A stretch of DNA of 49,276 nucleotides from Anammoximicrobium sp964409865 (lineage in GTDB: Bacteria > Planctomycetota > Planctomycetia > Pirellulales > Pirellulaceae): the NCBI GenBank assembly GCA_964409865.1, contig CAYPGE010000015.1:1-49276 (forward strand), written 5' to 3'. The translations under genes were made by a program, and so were the position numbers. The notes below the pieces were generated by a model, which was not told the origin of the DNA, searched no databases, and was given only the letters and a program-made list of their open reading frames with translations. The first letter of the stretch is position 1, and every line of letters starts with the position of its first letter. This document shows, piece by piece, positions 24,160-32,520 of this stretch.

Positions 24160-25476
24160 CTAGAAGACCCACGGCGCGCGGGCCGGGCGCACGCGGAGGC
24201 CGTTGGCCTCGTCGTCGCCGACGAACTCCTCCTTGGCCGGATCGAACGTCAGCTTGCGGTTCAGGATCCAGGCCAGCGCGGCCGCGTGGCAGGCGACGTG
24301 GGAATGACGCATGACCTGCGAGTTGGCTGCCGTCGGAGCACGCGACTTGACGCAGTCCAGGAAGTTGCGGGTGTGCGTGGCGACGTCGAGGCCGCTCTCC
24401 CGCTTGCCCGTCACTTCCTTGAATTCCGCTTTGAGCGACTCCGGCTGGACCTCGATGCCGCCGCTGTCGCCGGTCTCAACGGAACCCTCGTCGCCGACGA
24501 AGCGGACCGGGCAGGTGCCCAGGGCCTGGACCCAGCCGGGACGCTGGCCGAAGGGGGTTTGCAGGCAGTCCAGGATCAGCTTGACACCGTTGACATAGCG
24601 GCAGGTGATCGTGTTGCCAGCCGGCTCGTACTCGATGGGCATCGTATCGTCCGCCCCGTTGGCCCACTGGCACAGATCCAGGGTGTGGGCTCCCCAGTCC
24701 AGCAGTTTCGCGCCGGAGTCGAAGTCCCAATATCCGCGCCATCCGCCCGCGACGTACCTCGAGTTGTAGGGCCGCCAGGGCGCCGGGCCGAGCCACAGGT
24801 CCCAGTCGCAGACTTCGCGCGGCGGGGTCGGCTCGCCGGGCAGCCAAGTCGTCTCGATCGACGGGGTGTAGACCGAGGCATACAAAGTATGGATCTTGCC
24901 CAGCTTGCCACTCTGCGCCAGCCGCACGGCTGCCTGGAAATTCGCCACGCTGCGGCGCTGGGTGCCGGCCTGGAAGACCCGCTTGGTTTGCCGAATCGTA
25001 TCGTCCAGCGCCTGGCACAGTCCGATCGTCAGACCGCAGGGCTTTTCGCTGTAGACGTCCTTGCCGGCCTTGGCGGCCAGGATGGACGCCGGCGCGTGCC
25101 AGCGGTCGCCGGTCCCGATCATCACGGCGTCGATGTCAGGCCGCGCCAACAGCTCCCGGAAATCTCGATACAGGGCACAATCCTGGTTGCCGTAGTGCTG
25201 GTCGACCATTTTCTTGCCGGCTTCGCGCCGGCTGGCCTGCACGTCCGCGATGGCCACGCACTGCACATCGCCCTTGGGAAGCACGCCGCGGAGGTCGTAC
25301 GTCATGCGCGGGCCGATACCGATCACGCCCAACGTGATTCGCTCGGAAGCGGATGCCGCCGCGTCCAAGCCGAGGGCTCGGCCGCGCACCAACCAGGGGA
25401 CGGCCACGGCGGCCCCTGCCACCACCGACCGCCGAAACAACTCGCGCCGCGTCAAATCCTGAGATGTCTTCTGCAT
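24160..25476 (-). CDS. Tat-exported Gfo/Idh/MocA-family oxidoreductase
   Basis: This 438-residue protein opens with a Tat signal (LTRRELFRRS at 8-17, then VVAGAAVAVPWLV). The Rossmann motif is ITLGVIGIGPRM (47-58), slightly altered from GxGxxG, and the catalytic Lys is in EKP at 144-146. Typical later elements include GTQRRSVANFQAAVRLAQSG, WDLWLGPAPWRPYN and DWGAHTLDLCQWA. The ATG at 25476 has GGGAGG eight bases upstream; a frame extending to 25644 reads through the 90-bp repeat and is rejected. It is less than half identical by eye to the neighbour at 22610, so the pair is not a recent duplication. Probable role: periplasmic sugar oxidation-reduction. Confidence 0.92.
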   Translation of the reverse strand: MQKTSQDLTRRELFRRSVVAGAAVAVPWLVRGRALGLDAAASASERITLGVIGIGPRMTYDLRGVLPKGDVQCVAIADVQASRREAGKKMVDQHYGNQDCALYRDFRELLARPDIDAVMIGTGDRWHAPASILAAKAGKDVYSEKPCGLTIGLCQALDDTIRQTKRVFQAGTQRRSVANFQAAVRLAQSGKLGKIHTLYASVYTPSIETTWLPGEPTPPREVCDWDLWLGPAPWRPYNSRYVAGGWRGYWDFDSGAKLLDWGAHTLDLCQWANGADDTMPIEYEPAGNTITCRYVNGVKLILDCLQTPFGQRPGWVQALGTCPVRFVGDEGSVETGDSGGIEVQPESLKAEFKEVTGKRESGLDVATHTRNFLDCVKSRAPTAANSQVMRHSHVACHAAALAWILNRKLTFDPAKEEFVGDDEANGLRVRPARAPWVF

Positions 25477-25603
25477 GTGAGGGGCCTCCCTTGTCAAATG
25501 TGGATCGTTCTCGGGGTCAGCAGGATGGGCGCCCCTGCTCGCCGCGTGACGTCGGACAGGAATGTCCAACCTACGAAGTTGCTCCTGGACAGGTCCTAAG
25601 CAG

Positions 25604-25693
25604 CGTTCGAGAAATAACTGTCGCCTCGTCAAAGTAGCCATCACACTCCGTGTGATGATCGGCAGAAAACACTGGACCGTTATTTCTCGAACG
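25604..25693. repeat. CATCAC-hairpin element, complete copy (90 bp)
   Basis: Perfect 15-nt terminal inverted repeats CGTTCGAGAAATAAC (25604-25618) and its complement (25679-25693) enclose a central perfect hairpin at 25639-25657 (CATCACAC, loop TCC, GTGTGATG). The right end lies only three bases beyond the purQ stop codon (25697-25699). Copies occur at 6949-7054 and, diverged, at 13669-13752, with end-like fragments near 46395 and 47380. It carries no gene; a non-autonomous element or a 3'-end processing signal are the two readings. Confidence 0.88.
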
Positions 25694-25696
25694 TCG

Positions 25697-26473
25697 CTAA
25701 GCTTGAAAATACTCTACCGCGTTCTGGAACAGTTTCAATCCGTCGCCGGGCGTGGTGTTTCGCCGCCGCGTCCACTGCGGATGATGTGTGGGATCGATGT
25801 TCCGCTCCGGGTGCGGCATCAGGCCGAGCACGCGGCCGGTTTCGTCGCAGATCCCCGCGACGTGGGCTTGCGAGCCGTTGGGATTGTGGGGGAAGGGCAC
25901 GTCTTCCGCGCCGCCGGGATGGACGTAGCGCAGCACCAACTGGCCGGCATCAGCCAGGCGAGCCAGTTCGGTTTCGTTGCGGGCGACGAATTTGCCCTCG
26001 GCGTGCGCGACCGGCAGTTCCAGCGTTTCCACGCCGCGCAAAAAGACGCACTTATCGCCGTCTGCGGCCAAATGGACCCAGCGATCTTCGTAGCGGCCGG
26101 AGTCATTCAAGCACAGCGTCGCCGGAGTGCCGTGTTCGTCGTCCGCCAGCAGCACGCCGGACTTGATCAGCACTTGGAACCCGTTGCAGATGCCCAGGAT
26201 CAGCTTGCCCGCCGCCTTGAACTCGGTCATGACGTCCTTCAAATGGTGCTGAAACAGGTTGCCCAAGATTCGCCCCGCCGCCACGTCGTCGCCATAGCTG
26301 AAGCCGCCGGGCACGCACAGGATCTGGTAGTCCTGTGCCAGGGGCGGGTTCTCCAGCAGCCGATTCACGTGCAGCACGGCGGCCTGAGCGCCCGCTTGCT
26401 CGAACGCAAAGGCGGTCTCCTGATCGCAATTTGTTCCTGGTGCCCGCAGCACCATCACTCGAGGTTTGACCAT
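25697..26473 (-). CDS. purQ: Phosphoribosylformylglycinamidine synthase, glutaminase subunit
   Basis: The 258-residue class-I glutamine amidotransferase supplies ammonia to PurL in the fourth step of purine synthesis (FGAR to FGAM). Family marks are RAPGTNCDQET near the start, GGFSYGDDVAAGRI, the nucleophile elbow LGICNGFQVL and the His-Glu pair in MPHPERN, all intact. The ATG at 26473 is preferred because GAGG in the purL stop region lies six bases upstream; an ATG two codons earlier (26479) is possible. It follows purL by eight bases, so subunit stoichiometry is set by coupling. The longer C-terminal part (HHPQWTRRRNTTPGDGLKLF) fits the larger PurQ type. Confidence 0.95.
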   Translation of the reverse strand: MVKPRVMVLRAPGTNCDQETAFAFEQAGAQAAVLHVNRLLENPPLAQDYQILCVPGGFSYGDDVAAGRILGNLFQHHLKDVMTEFKAAGKLILGICNGFQVLIKSGVLLADDEHGTPATLCLNDSGRYEDRWVHLAADGDKCVFLRGVETLELPVAHAEGKFVARNETELARLADAGQLVLRYVHPGGAEDVPFPHNPNGSQAHVAGICDETGRVLGLMPHPERNIDPTHHPQWTRRRNTTPGDGLKLFQNAVEYFQA

Positions 26474-26481
26474 CGGCATCC

Positions 26482-29400
26482 TCACCAGCGCAGCGGCTTC
26501 TGCCACGCTTCCTTCAAGTCCGCAAGTTCTGCATCGACCACCAGGACGTCGGAGATGCTGGATCCACCGGCCGGCGGGTGGGAAGCCGGGGGGGCGGACG
26601 GCACGCGGAGCGTGCCTGCCACTTTGCCGCGGAGCGTGCCTGCCACTTGGAGGCGGGTCCCGGACGTGACCTGGCCCACCACGGCGTGCGGCACGCCGGC
26701 CAACGCGCGCTCGAAGGCCTCGCGCTGCTCCGGCGGGACTTCACACAGAAAGCGGGTGTTCGATTCGGAGAACAGCAGGCAGGCGTCCCGTTTCGCCCCC
26801 GTCAGGTCGCCGCAATCGTGCGGCACGGCGTCCAAGTGCAACGACATTCCCAGCCCGCCCGCAAAGGCCATCTCGGCAGCCGCGACCGCCAAACCGCCTT
26901 CGCTCATGTCGTGACACGCGCGGACGCAACTCGCCGAGATCGCCGCATGTACCGCGGCGAAGGTCCGCTTGGCGGCCGCCGCGTCCACCGTCGGCACTTG
27001 GCCGCCCGCTAACCCCTCGACCAGACTCAGATGCGACCCGCCCAACTCGGCTCGCGTCACGCCGACCTGGTAGATCAAGTTTCCCGGCTCCTTCAAGTCC
27101 ATCGTCACACAGCGGCTGACATCGTCCACCTGACCCAGGGCGCTGATCAACAGCGACGGCGGGATGGAAATCGTCCGCTTGCAGCCGTCGGCGCCGGTGT
27201 AGCTGAATTCGTTGTTCAGGCTGTCCTTGCCGCTGATGAACGGAGTCTGTAGCACCACGGCCAAGTCGTGGCAGGCCAGCGCGGCGCGGACCAGCGAGCC
27301 GAGCGTCTCGGGCCGGTCCGTGTAGCCCCAGCAGAAATTGTCCAGGATGGCGATCCGCCGCGGGTCGGCGCCGACCGCGACGCAGTTGCGCAGCGCCTCG
27401 TCAATCGCGCTGGCCGCCATGTGGTAGGTGTCGAAATCGCCATAGCGCGGGTTCATGCCGCAGGCGACGACCAGCCCGCGGCGCGACGACAGCACGGGCC
27501 GCAACACGGCCGCATCGCTGGGCCCGTCGTTCTGCACGCCCACCAGGGGCTTGACCACGCTGCCCCCCTGGACTTCGTGGTCGTACTGCCGGATCACCCA
27601 TTCCTTGCTGGCGACGTTCAGCGAGCCCAGAATTCGCCGCAGGGTGCCAGTCCAGTTGCGCACGCCGCGGCCGACGGCCGCCACCGGCTGCCAAGGCCCG
27701 TGTTTGCCGGTCAAGGGCTGCACCGGCGGCGGCTCGTACGCCGCCGCACGCACGACCGGAGGCCGCCCCTCGTGCAGGAAATCCATGCGGATCTCGCCCA
27801 CCAGGTGTCCGTCGTATTTCAGTTCCAGCCGGCCCGTGGGCACGAACTTGCCGATGATCGTCGCCGGGACGTCCTCGGAGGCGCACAGCGCGGAGAACTC
27901 CGGCCAGTGCTCGTCCGGCACGGACAGCACCATCCGTTCCTGGGCTTCCGAAATCCAGATCTCGGTGTAGGACAGACCTTCGTACTTCAGCGGGGCTCGC
28001 TCCAGCCACACCTCCGCGCCGATGTGCTCGCCCATTTCGCCCACCGCGCTGGAGAAGCCACCGGCGCCGCAGTCGGTCACGGCGTGGTACAAGCCCCGTT
28101 GGCGGGCCGCCAGCAGCACGTCCAGCAACATCTTCTCGGTGATCGCGTTGCCGATCTGCACCGCGCCGCCGGACACGGTTTCGCTCTCGCTGGTCAGCTC
28201 CGCCGAGCTGAACGTGGCTCCGTGGATGCCGTCCCGCCCGGTGCGTCCGCCGATGGCGACGATCCAGTCGCCGGCTTGCGGCTCCTTGAAACTCTTGTCG
28301 CAGGGCAGGATGCCGATGGTCCCGCAGTACACCAGCGGATTGCCAAGGTAGCGAGGATCGAAATAGACGGCCCCGTTGACCGTGGGAATGCCCATCCGGT
28401 TGCCGTAGTCGCGGACGCCCGACACGACGCCCTTCATCACGCGCCGCGGGTGCAGCACGCCCGGCGGCAGATCTTCCGGCCGCGTCTGGGGCGGGGCAAA
28501 GCAGAAGACGTCCGTATTGCAGACGGGTTTGGCGCCCATGCCCGTGCCCAGCGGGTCGCGGATCACGCCGCCGATGCCCGTGTTCGCGCCGCCATAAGGT
28601 TCCAGCGCGGACGGGTGATTGTGCGTTTCGACCTTGAACACCGCGTTGAACTGGTCGTCGAAGCGGACCACGCCGGCATTGTCCTTGAAGACGCTGACGC
28701 ACCAGTCGTCCGCGCCCAGCTCGCTGCGAATCTGCTGCGTGGCGGCGAAAATCGTCTCCTTGAGCATGTTCTCGAACCGCCGCTCGCCGCCCGCGTCGCG
28801 GTACACGATCCGCCCGGCCAACGTCTTGTGGCTGCAGTGCTCGCTCCAAGTCTGGGCCACGGTCTCCAACTCGATGTCCGTCGGATCGCGGCCCAGCCGG
28901 CGATAATACTGCTGGATCGTCTGCATTTCGACCAGCGTCAGGTACAGTTGCCGATCGCGGCTGAGTCGGGCCAGCGAGTCGTCGTCCAAATTTTGGATCG
29001 GCACCGTGATCAGCCGGAACTGATACGGGGCGCCGACGTGCAGTTGCTCCAGTTGCAGCGGCCCGACGACGAACTGCTCAATGGAATCGTTGGCGAGCAC
29101 TTTGGAGCACAGTGCGTGAACCTGTTCGTTGCTGAGCCCTTCGATCCAGTACTTGCGGAACGTTCGCACTTCGTCGGCCTGCAGGCGGAAGTCCGCGATG
29201 GCCTGCTGGGTGCTGATGGCCACGGGGTCCATCACGCCCGGCTTGGGCAGCACGTGGACGGGACAAGCCGACGGGGCCGCTTCGGGCGGCACCTGAGCGA
29301 GCGCCGCCTCGCCGACGCGGCCTACCATCGTTCGCTCGACGATGGCGTCCGAAAGCAATTCGCGGGCGAGCAGTTCGACCTGCTCGCGGGTCAGTTCGCC

Positions 29401-29538
29401 CTGCAGCAGGTAGCCGTAGGCGGCGTGGATGGTGAGATGGTCGCCGAGTCCCAGATCGGCGGCGTCGGCGGCCACCCGCCGGCCTGCCAAGTCCGGCCGT
29501 CCTGCCGCCGGATAAATGTCAACTTGCCACAGAGTCAC
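26482..29538 (-). CDS. purL: Phosphoribosylformylglycinamidine synthase, large subunit with PurS-like N-terminus
   Basis: The 1018-residue synthetase catalyses ATP-dependent amidation of FGAR. The N-terminal 170 residues look like a fused PurS-like region (VDIYPAAGRPDLAGRRVA ... YWIEGLSNEQVHAL). The two AIRS-like halves follow: ETVAQTWSEHCSHKT, VKVETHNHPSA-type motif (KVETHNHPSALEPYGG), GVIRDPLGTGMGAKPV, TDCGAGGFSSAVGEMG, later CHDMSEGGLAVAAAEMAFAG. The glutaminase is separate (purQ, next gene), so this is an intermediate between split PurSLQ and the single-chain enzyme. Near the C-terminus, an eight-residue repeat VAGTLRGK/VAGTLRVP is encoded by an in-frame palindromic repeat (26600-26648). 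Its start overlaps the tyrA stop by 20 bases. Confidence 0.95.
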   Translation of the reverse strand: MTLWQVDIYPAAGRPDLAGRRVAADAADLGLGDHLTIHAAYGYLLQGELTREQVELLARELLSDAIVERTMVGRVGEAALAQVPPEAAPSACPVHVLPKPGVMDPVAISTQQAIADFRLQADEVRTFRKYWIEGLSNEQVHALCSKVLANDSIEQFVVGPLQLEQLHVGAPYQFRLITVPIQNLDDDSLARLSRDRQLYLTLVEMQTIQQYYRRLGRDPTDIELETVAQTWSEHCSHKTLAGRIVYRDAGGERRFENMLKETIFAATQQIRSELGADDWCVSVFKDNAGVVRFDDQFNAVFKVETHNHPSALEPYGGANTGIGGVIRDPLGTGMGAKPVCNTDVFCFAPPQTRPEDLPPGVLHPRRVMKGVVSGVRDYGNRMGIPTVNGAVYFDPRYLGNPLVYCGTIGILPCDKSFKEPQAGDWIVAIGGRTGRDGIHGATFSSAELTSESETVSGGAVQIGNAITEKMLLDVLLAARQRGLYHAVTDCGAGGFSSAVGEMGEHIGAEVWLERAPLKYEGLSYTEIWISEAQERMVLSVPDEHWPEFSALCASEDVPATIIGKFVPTGRLELKYDGHLVGEIRMDFLHEGRPPVVRAAAYEPPPVQPLTGKHGPWQPVAAVGRGVRNWTGTLRRILGSLNVASKEWVIRQYDHEVQGGSVVKPLVGVQNDGPSDAAVLRPVLSSRRGLVVACGMNPRYGDFDTYHMAASAIDEALRNCVAVGADPRRIAILDNFCWGYTDRPETLGSLVRAALACHDLAVVLQTPFISGKDSLNNEFSYTGADGCKRTISIPPSLLISALGQVDDVSRCVTMDLKEPGNLIYQVGVTRAELGGSHLSLVEGLAGGQVPTVDAAAAKRTFAAVHAAISASCVRACHDMSEGGLAVAAAEMAFAGGLGMSLHLDAVPHDCGDLTGAKRDACLLFSESNTRFLCEVPPEQREAFERALAGVPHAVVGQVTSGTRLQVAGTLRGKVAGTLRVPSAPPASHPPAGGSSISDVLVVDAELADLKEAWQKPLRW
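26600..26648. repeat. Palindromic repeat inside purL
   Basis: 26600-26616 is a perfect seven-pair hairpin, GGCACGC, loop GGA, GCGTGCC. The 20-mer GCGGAGCGTGCCTGCCACTT occurs at 26605-26624 and again at 26629-26648, a 24-bp period that preserves the reading frame. It sits near the C-terminal end of purL. Confidence 0.85.
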
Positions 29539-30364
29539 GGTTGCGTTTTCCTAGCTGCAAGAGCCGCACGAGTTCCGCGGGATCGTTTCCTTCCAGTGCC
29601 TGGCGGAATTCCGACAGCACTTTCTCAAACTTGTCGAGCGACTGCAAGACGTGGCAGCGGTTCTCGGAGAAAATTTGCCGCCACAATTCGACGTCCCCCG
29701 CCGCCACGCGGGTCGTATCCCGCCAGCCGCCGGCCGCCAGCATCAGGTCCTGCGGATCGGCGGCGGCTGCCAGTGCCGAGGCCAGCAAGTGCGGCAGATG
29801 ACTGATTTCGGCGACCGCCCGGTCATGTTCGTCGGGCGACATCCGCAGCACGCGGGCACCGAGCGACTGCCAGAACGACTCCAGTTCCGCGACGCGTCGT
29901 TCGGCGGACATGTCCGCCGGCGTCACCACGGTGACGCACCCCTCGAACAGGTTCGGATCGGCGAACTCCGGGCCGCTTTTCTCGCTGCCCGCCAGGGGAT
30001 GGCTGCCCACGAACGTGCCGCCGCCTGCCAGCCCCGCCGCCAGCGCGCGGCAGATCTCGCCTTTGGTGCTGCCGGCGTCGGTAATCAGCGCATCGGGCGG
30101 ACACGCACCGCTGACCTGCTGGACATAGTCCACCACGTGGGCGACGGGCGTACAGACCGCGATCAAATCCGCGTCCGCCACGCCTTGCCCGACGTCGGTG
30201 GTGACCCACGAGACGGCTCCGATCTCTTCGGCCATCCGCAAGCGGCTTGCGGTGCGGCCGATGCCGACCACGGTGCGCGCCAAGGCACGCTGCCGGAGGG
30301 CCAGGCCGAGCGACCCGCCGATCAAGCCCACGCCGATAATCGCCACCGTGTCCAGTGGTTTCAT
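29519..30364 (-). CDS. tyrA: Prephenate dehydrogenase (TyrA-type)
   Basis: The 281-residue NAD(P)-dependent enzyme begins with the dinucleotide-binding motif IIGVGLIGGSLGLALR (9-24). Conserved TyrA elements follow: AVCTPVAHVVDYV, ITDAGSTKGEI, FVGSHPLAGSEKSG (substrate-binding His and Ser) and MSPDEHDRAVAEISHLPHLL (catalytic His region), then GWRDTTRVAAGD. The role is oxidative decarboxylation of prephenate (or arogenate) to the tyrosine precursor. No ACT or chorismate mutase domain is attached. The ATG at 30364 starts at the family-typical position. A TTG at 30394 would begin inside the C-rich repeat. Its end overlaps purL by 20 bases, which couples aromatic and purine genes. Confidence 0.92.
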   Translation of the reverse strand: MKPLDTVAIIGVGLIGGSLGLALRQRALARTVVGIGRTASRLRMAEEIGAVSWVTTDVGQGVADADLIAVCTPVAHVVDYVQQVSGACPPDALITDAGSTKGEICRALAAGLAGGGTFVGSHPLAGSEKSGPEFADPNLFEGCVTVVTPADMSAERRVAELESFWQSLGARVLRMSPDEHDRAVAEISHLPHLLASALAAAADPQDLMLAAGGWRDTTRVAAGDVELWRQIFSENRCHVLQSLDKFEKVLSEFRQALEGNDPAELVRLLQLGKRNRDSVAS

Positions 30365-30394
30365 GTCAAAAAGGCCCCAACAAACCTCCAACAA

Positions 30395-30432
30395 CCCTCA
30401 CCCCCAGCCCCTCTCCCAAAGGGCGAGGGGAG
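30395..30432. repeat. C-rich dispersed repeat, copy 2
   Basis: Matches 5766-5803 at 37 of 38 positions. It fills most of the 73-nt gap between larC and tyrA. Confidence 0.8.
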
Positions 30433-30437
30433 CCTGG

Positions 30438-31622
30438 TCAGGTCGTCTCAGTCTTCGGCCGCTGCCGATACGCGTACCGCGCGGCTTCGTACACGTCAGC
30501 CAACGGCAGCTGATGTTCGTTGGCCACGCGGCGGCAGTCCTCGTATTCCGGCGAGAACCGCACCGCACGGTTCGCGCCCATCGCCAGCTTGCCCGCAATC
30601 GGCCCCCACGGCGTCTCGACGCGACACGCCTCTCGCTGCAGCTTGTGCCGGCTGGCCGGCCAGCGGCGGATGCCGAGCGTGGTCGTTTCGCGGAACAGGA
30701 TGTCCTCCAGTCGCGGCACGTCGTCCGCCTGGCAGATCACGCTCAACATCACCCCCGGCCGATTCTTTTTCATCTGGATCGCCGTGGTGTACACGTCCAA
30801 CGCTCCGGCGTCCATCAAGCGGGCCGTCGTGTGCCCGACGACTTCGCCGCTAACGTCGTCGAGGTTGGTCTCCAGGATCCACACCTGGTCCGACTCGACG
30901 GCGTCGTCGGTTTGGCCGACGATCAGCCGCAGGAGATTGGCCTGCGTTTCCAGATCCCGCGTGCCCGCACCGTAGCCGATGCGTTCGATCCGCATCGCGG
31001 GCAACGGGCCGAAGCTTTCGGTCACCGTGCTAACAATGGCGGCTCCCGTGGGCGTCGTCAATTCGGCTTGCACCGTGGTCGGAGCGATGGGGACGCCCTG
31101 CAGCAGTTCCGCCGTTGCCGGGGCCGGGATGCTGACTCGCCCGTGGGCGATTTCGACGAAGCCTCCGCCGGTGGGGACGGGCGAACAGACCAGCCGTGCG
31201 ACGCCCAGCAAGTCCAGTCCGATCGCGCTGCCGACCACGTCGGCAATCGAGTCGACCGCGCCGACTTCGTGGAAGTGAACCTTCTGAATCGTCGTCCCGT
31301 GGACCTTGGCTTCGGCTTCGCCCAGCCGCGTGAAAATGCGTCTGGCCAAGTCCTTTTGCGGCGGCGACAGGCGGCTGGCGTCGATCATGGCCGTGATGTG
31401 GTGCAAATGGCGATGTTTCTGTTCGGGCTCGTGGACCACATTCACGTGCAACGCCCGGAAGCCCTTCTTCTTGACTTCCTGGACTTCCAGCCGGCAACTG
31501 GGCAGTCCCAGCGAATCGATGCCGGACTGGATCGTGGCCAAATCCGCGCCGGCGTCCACTAGGGCCCCCAGCATCATGTCGCCGCTCACGCCGCTGGGGC
31601 AATCCAAATACGCGATTTTCAT
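30438..31622 (-). CDS. larC: LarC-type nickel insertion protein (DUF111)
   Basis: The 394-residue protein starts MKIAYLDCPSGVSGDMMLGAL, the diagnostic N-terminus of LarC, and continues with a His-rich stretch (HEPEQKHRHLHHITAMI), IFTRLGEAEAKVHGT, VHFHEVGAVDSIADVVG and a C-terminal ETNLDDVSGEVVGH domain. LarC is a CTP-dependent nickel-insertion enzyme that completes the nickel-pincer cofactor of lactate racemase LarA and homologues. larA, larB and larE are not in the window, so the cofactor user must lie elsewhere. The ATG at 31622 is the family-typical start. It is the first gene of the minus-strand run larC-tyrA-purL-purQ. All expected motifs are intact. Confidence 0.92.
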   Translation of the reverse strand: MKIAYLDCPSGVSGDMMLGALVDAGADLATIQSGIDSLGLPSCRLEVQEVKKKGFRALHVNVVHEPEQKHRHLHHITAMIDASRLSPPQKDLARRIFTRLGEAEAKVHGTTIQKVHFHEVGAVDSIADVVGSAIGLDLLGVARLVCSPVPTGGGFVEIAHGRVSIPAPATAELLQGVPIAPTTVQAELTTPTGAAIVSTVTESFGPLPAMRIERIGYGAGTRDLETQANLLRLIVGQTDDAVESDQVWILETNLDDVSGEVVGHTTARLMDAGALDVYTTAIQMKKNRPGVMLSVICQADDVPRLEDILFRETTTLGIRRWPASRHKLQREACRVETPWGPIAGKLAMGANRAVRFSPEYEDCRRVANEHQLPLADVYEAARYAYRQRPKTETT

Positions 31623-31791
31623 CCGCCAGAACCCTTGTTGATGGGTGGGGTTGAGGTGTCGTTTCCGGCCCCTAAGCGTACCGCGATCTCCGTTCGCAGC
31701 CAAGCGGGCAACCCGATTGCCTCTTCGCTCGGGCGGCGATTTAGCATATACTGATTACCGGACGACGTACCTTGGAAATTGGGGCCTGCCC

Positions 31792-32520
31792 ATGTCTACC
31801 GCCACCGTTCCACGACAGGAGACGCGAGCGACGAAACGAACGCCTCCCCTTCAAGCGGGGGACCGCCTAACGCGATCCGAGTTCGAACGTCGTTATCAGG
31901 CCATGCCGCACGTGACCAAGGCGGAACTCATCGAGGGAGTGGTTTACATGCCGTCGCCGGTGTCGAACGAAGGCCATTCTTCCCCGCATTTTGACCTCAT
32001 CACGGTCCTGGGAGTCTATCGTTCCCAGACTCCTGGGGTCCAGGGCGGGGACAATGGCACGGTGCTGCTGGACTTGGACAACGAACCCCAGCCGGACAGC
32101 TTTCTAAGGATTCTGCCCCAGTACGGCGGCCAGTCTCGCGATCGCGACGACTACGTGGAAGGCGCTCCCGAATTAGTGGCCGAGGTGGCGGCAAGCAGTG
32201 CAAGTTACGATCTGCACGACAAGTTGCGTGCCTATCGCCGCAATGGTGTCCGCGAGTACGCTGTCTGGCGCGTGTGGGAAAGGGAGATGGACTGGTTCGT
32301 GCTACGCGCGGACGCGTATGCGCGTCTGACGCCAACGGCCGAGGGCGTTTATTGCAGCGAGGTTCTGCCTGGGTTGTGGTTGGACGCGGCGGCCTTGATT
32401 GCGGGAAACCTATCCCAGGCGATCCACGTGGTGCAACAAGGCTTGGCCAGCCCGGAGCACGCTGACTTCGTAACGCGTCTTCAGCAGAACAGGGCCGCAC
32501 GACGGGCCGATGACCTATGA
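31792..32520 (+). CDS. Uma2-family (DUF820) putative endonuclease
   Basis: The 242-residue protein has the PD-(D/E)XK-like Uma2 fold: ELIEGVVYMPSPVSNEGHSS at the start of the domain, LDLDNEPQPDSFLRI with the acidic active-site pair, YVEGAPELVAEVAASSASYD providing the E-x-A/K element and KLRAYRRNGVREYAVW at the end. Uma2 proteins are numerous in planctomycetes and cyanobacteria; nuclease activity is predicted from structure and a biological role is not established. About 40 N-terminal residues (Thr/Arg-rich) precede the domain. The ATG at 31792 is in phase with a weak G-rich ribosome binding site. Its stop overlaps the following gene by four bases. Confidence 0.88.
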   Translation: MSTATVPRQETRATKRTPPLQAGDRLTRSEFERRYQAMPHVTKAELIEGVVYMPSPVSNEGHSSPHFDLITVLGVYRSQTPGVQGGDNGTVLLDLDNEPQPDSFLRILPQYGGQSRDRDDYVEGAPELVAEVAASSASYDLHDKLRAYRRNGVREYAVWRVWEREMDWFVLRADAYARLTPTAEGVYCSEVLPGLWLDAAALIAGNLSQAIHVVQQGLASPEHADFVTRLQQNRAARRADDL

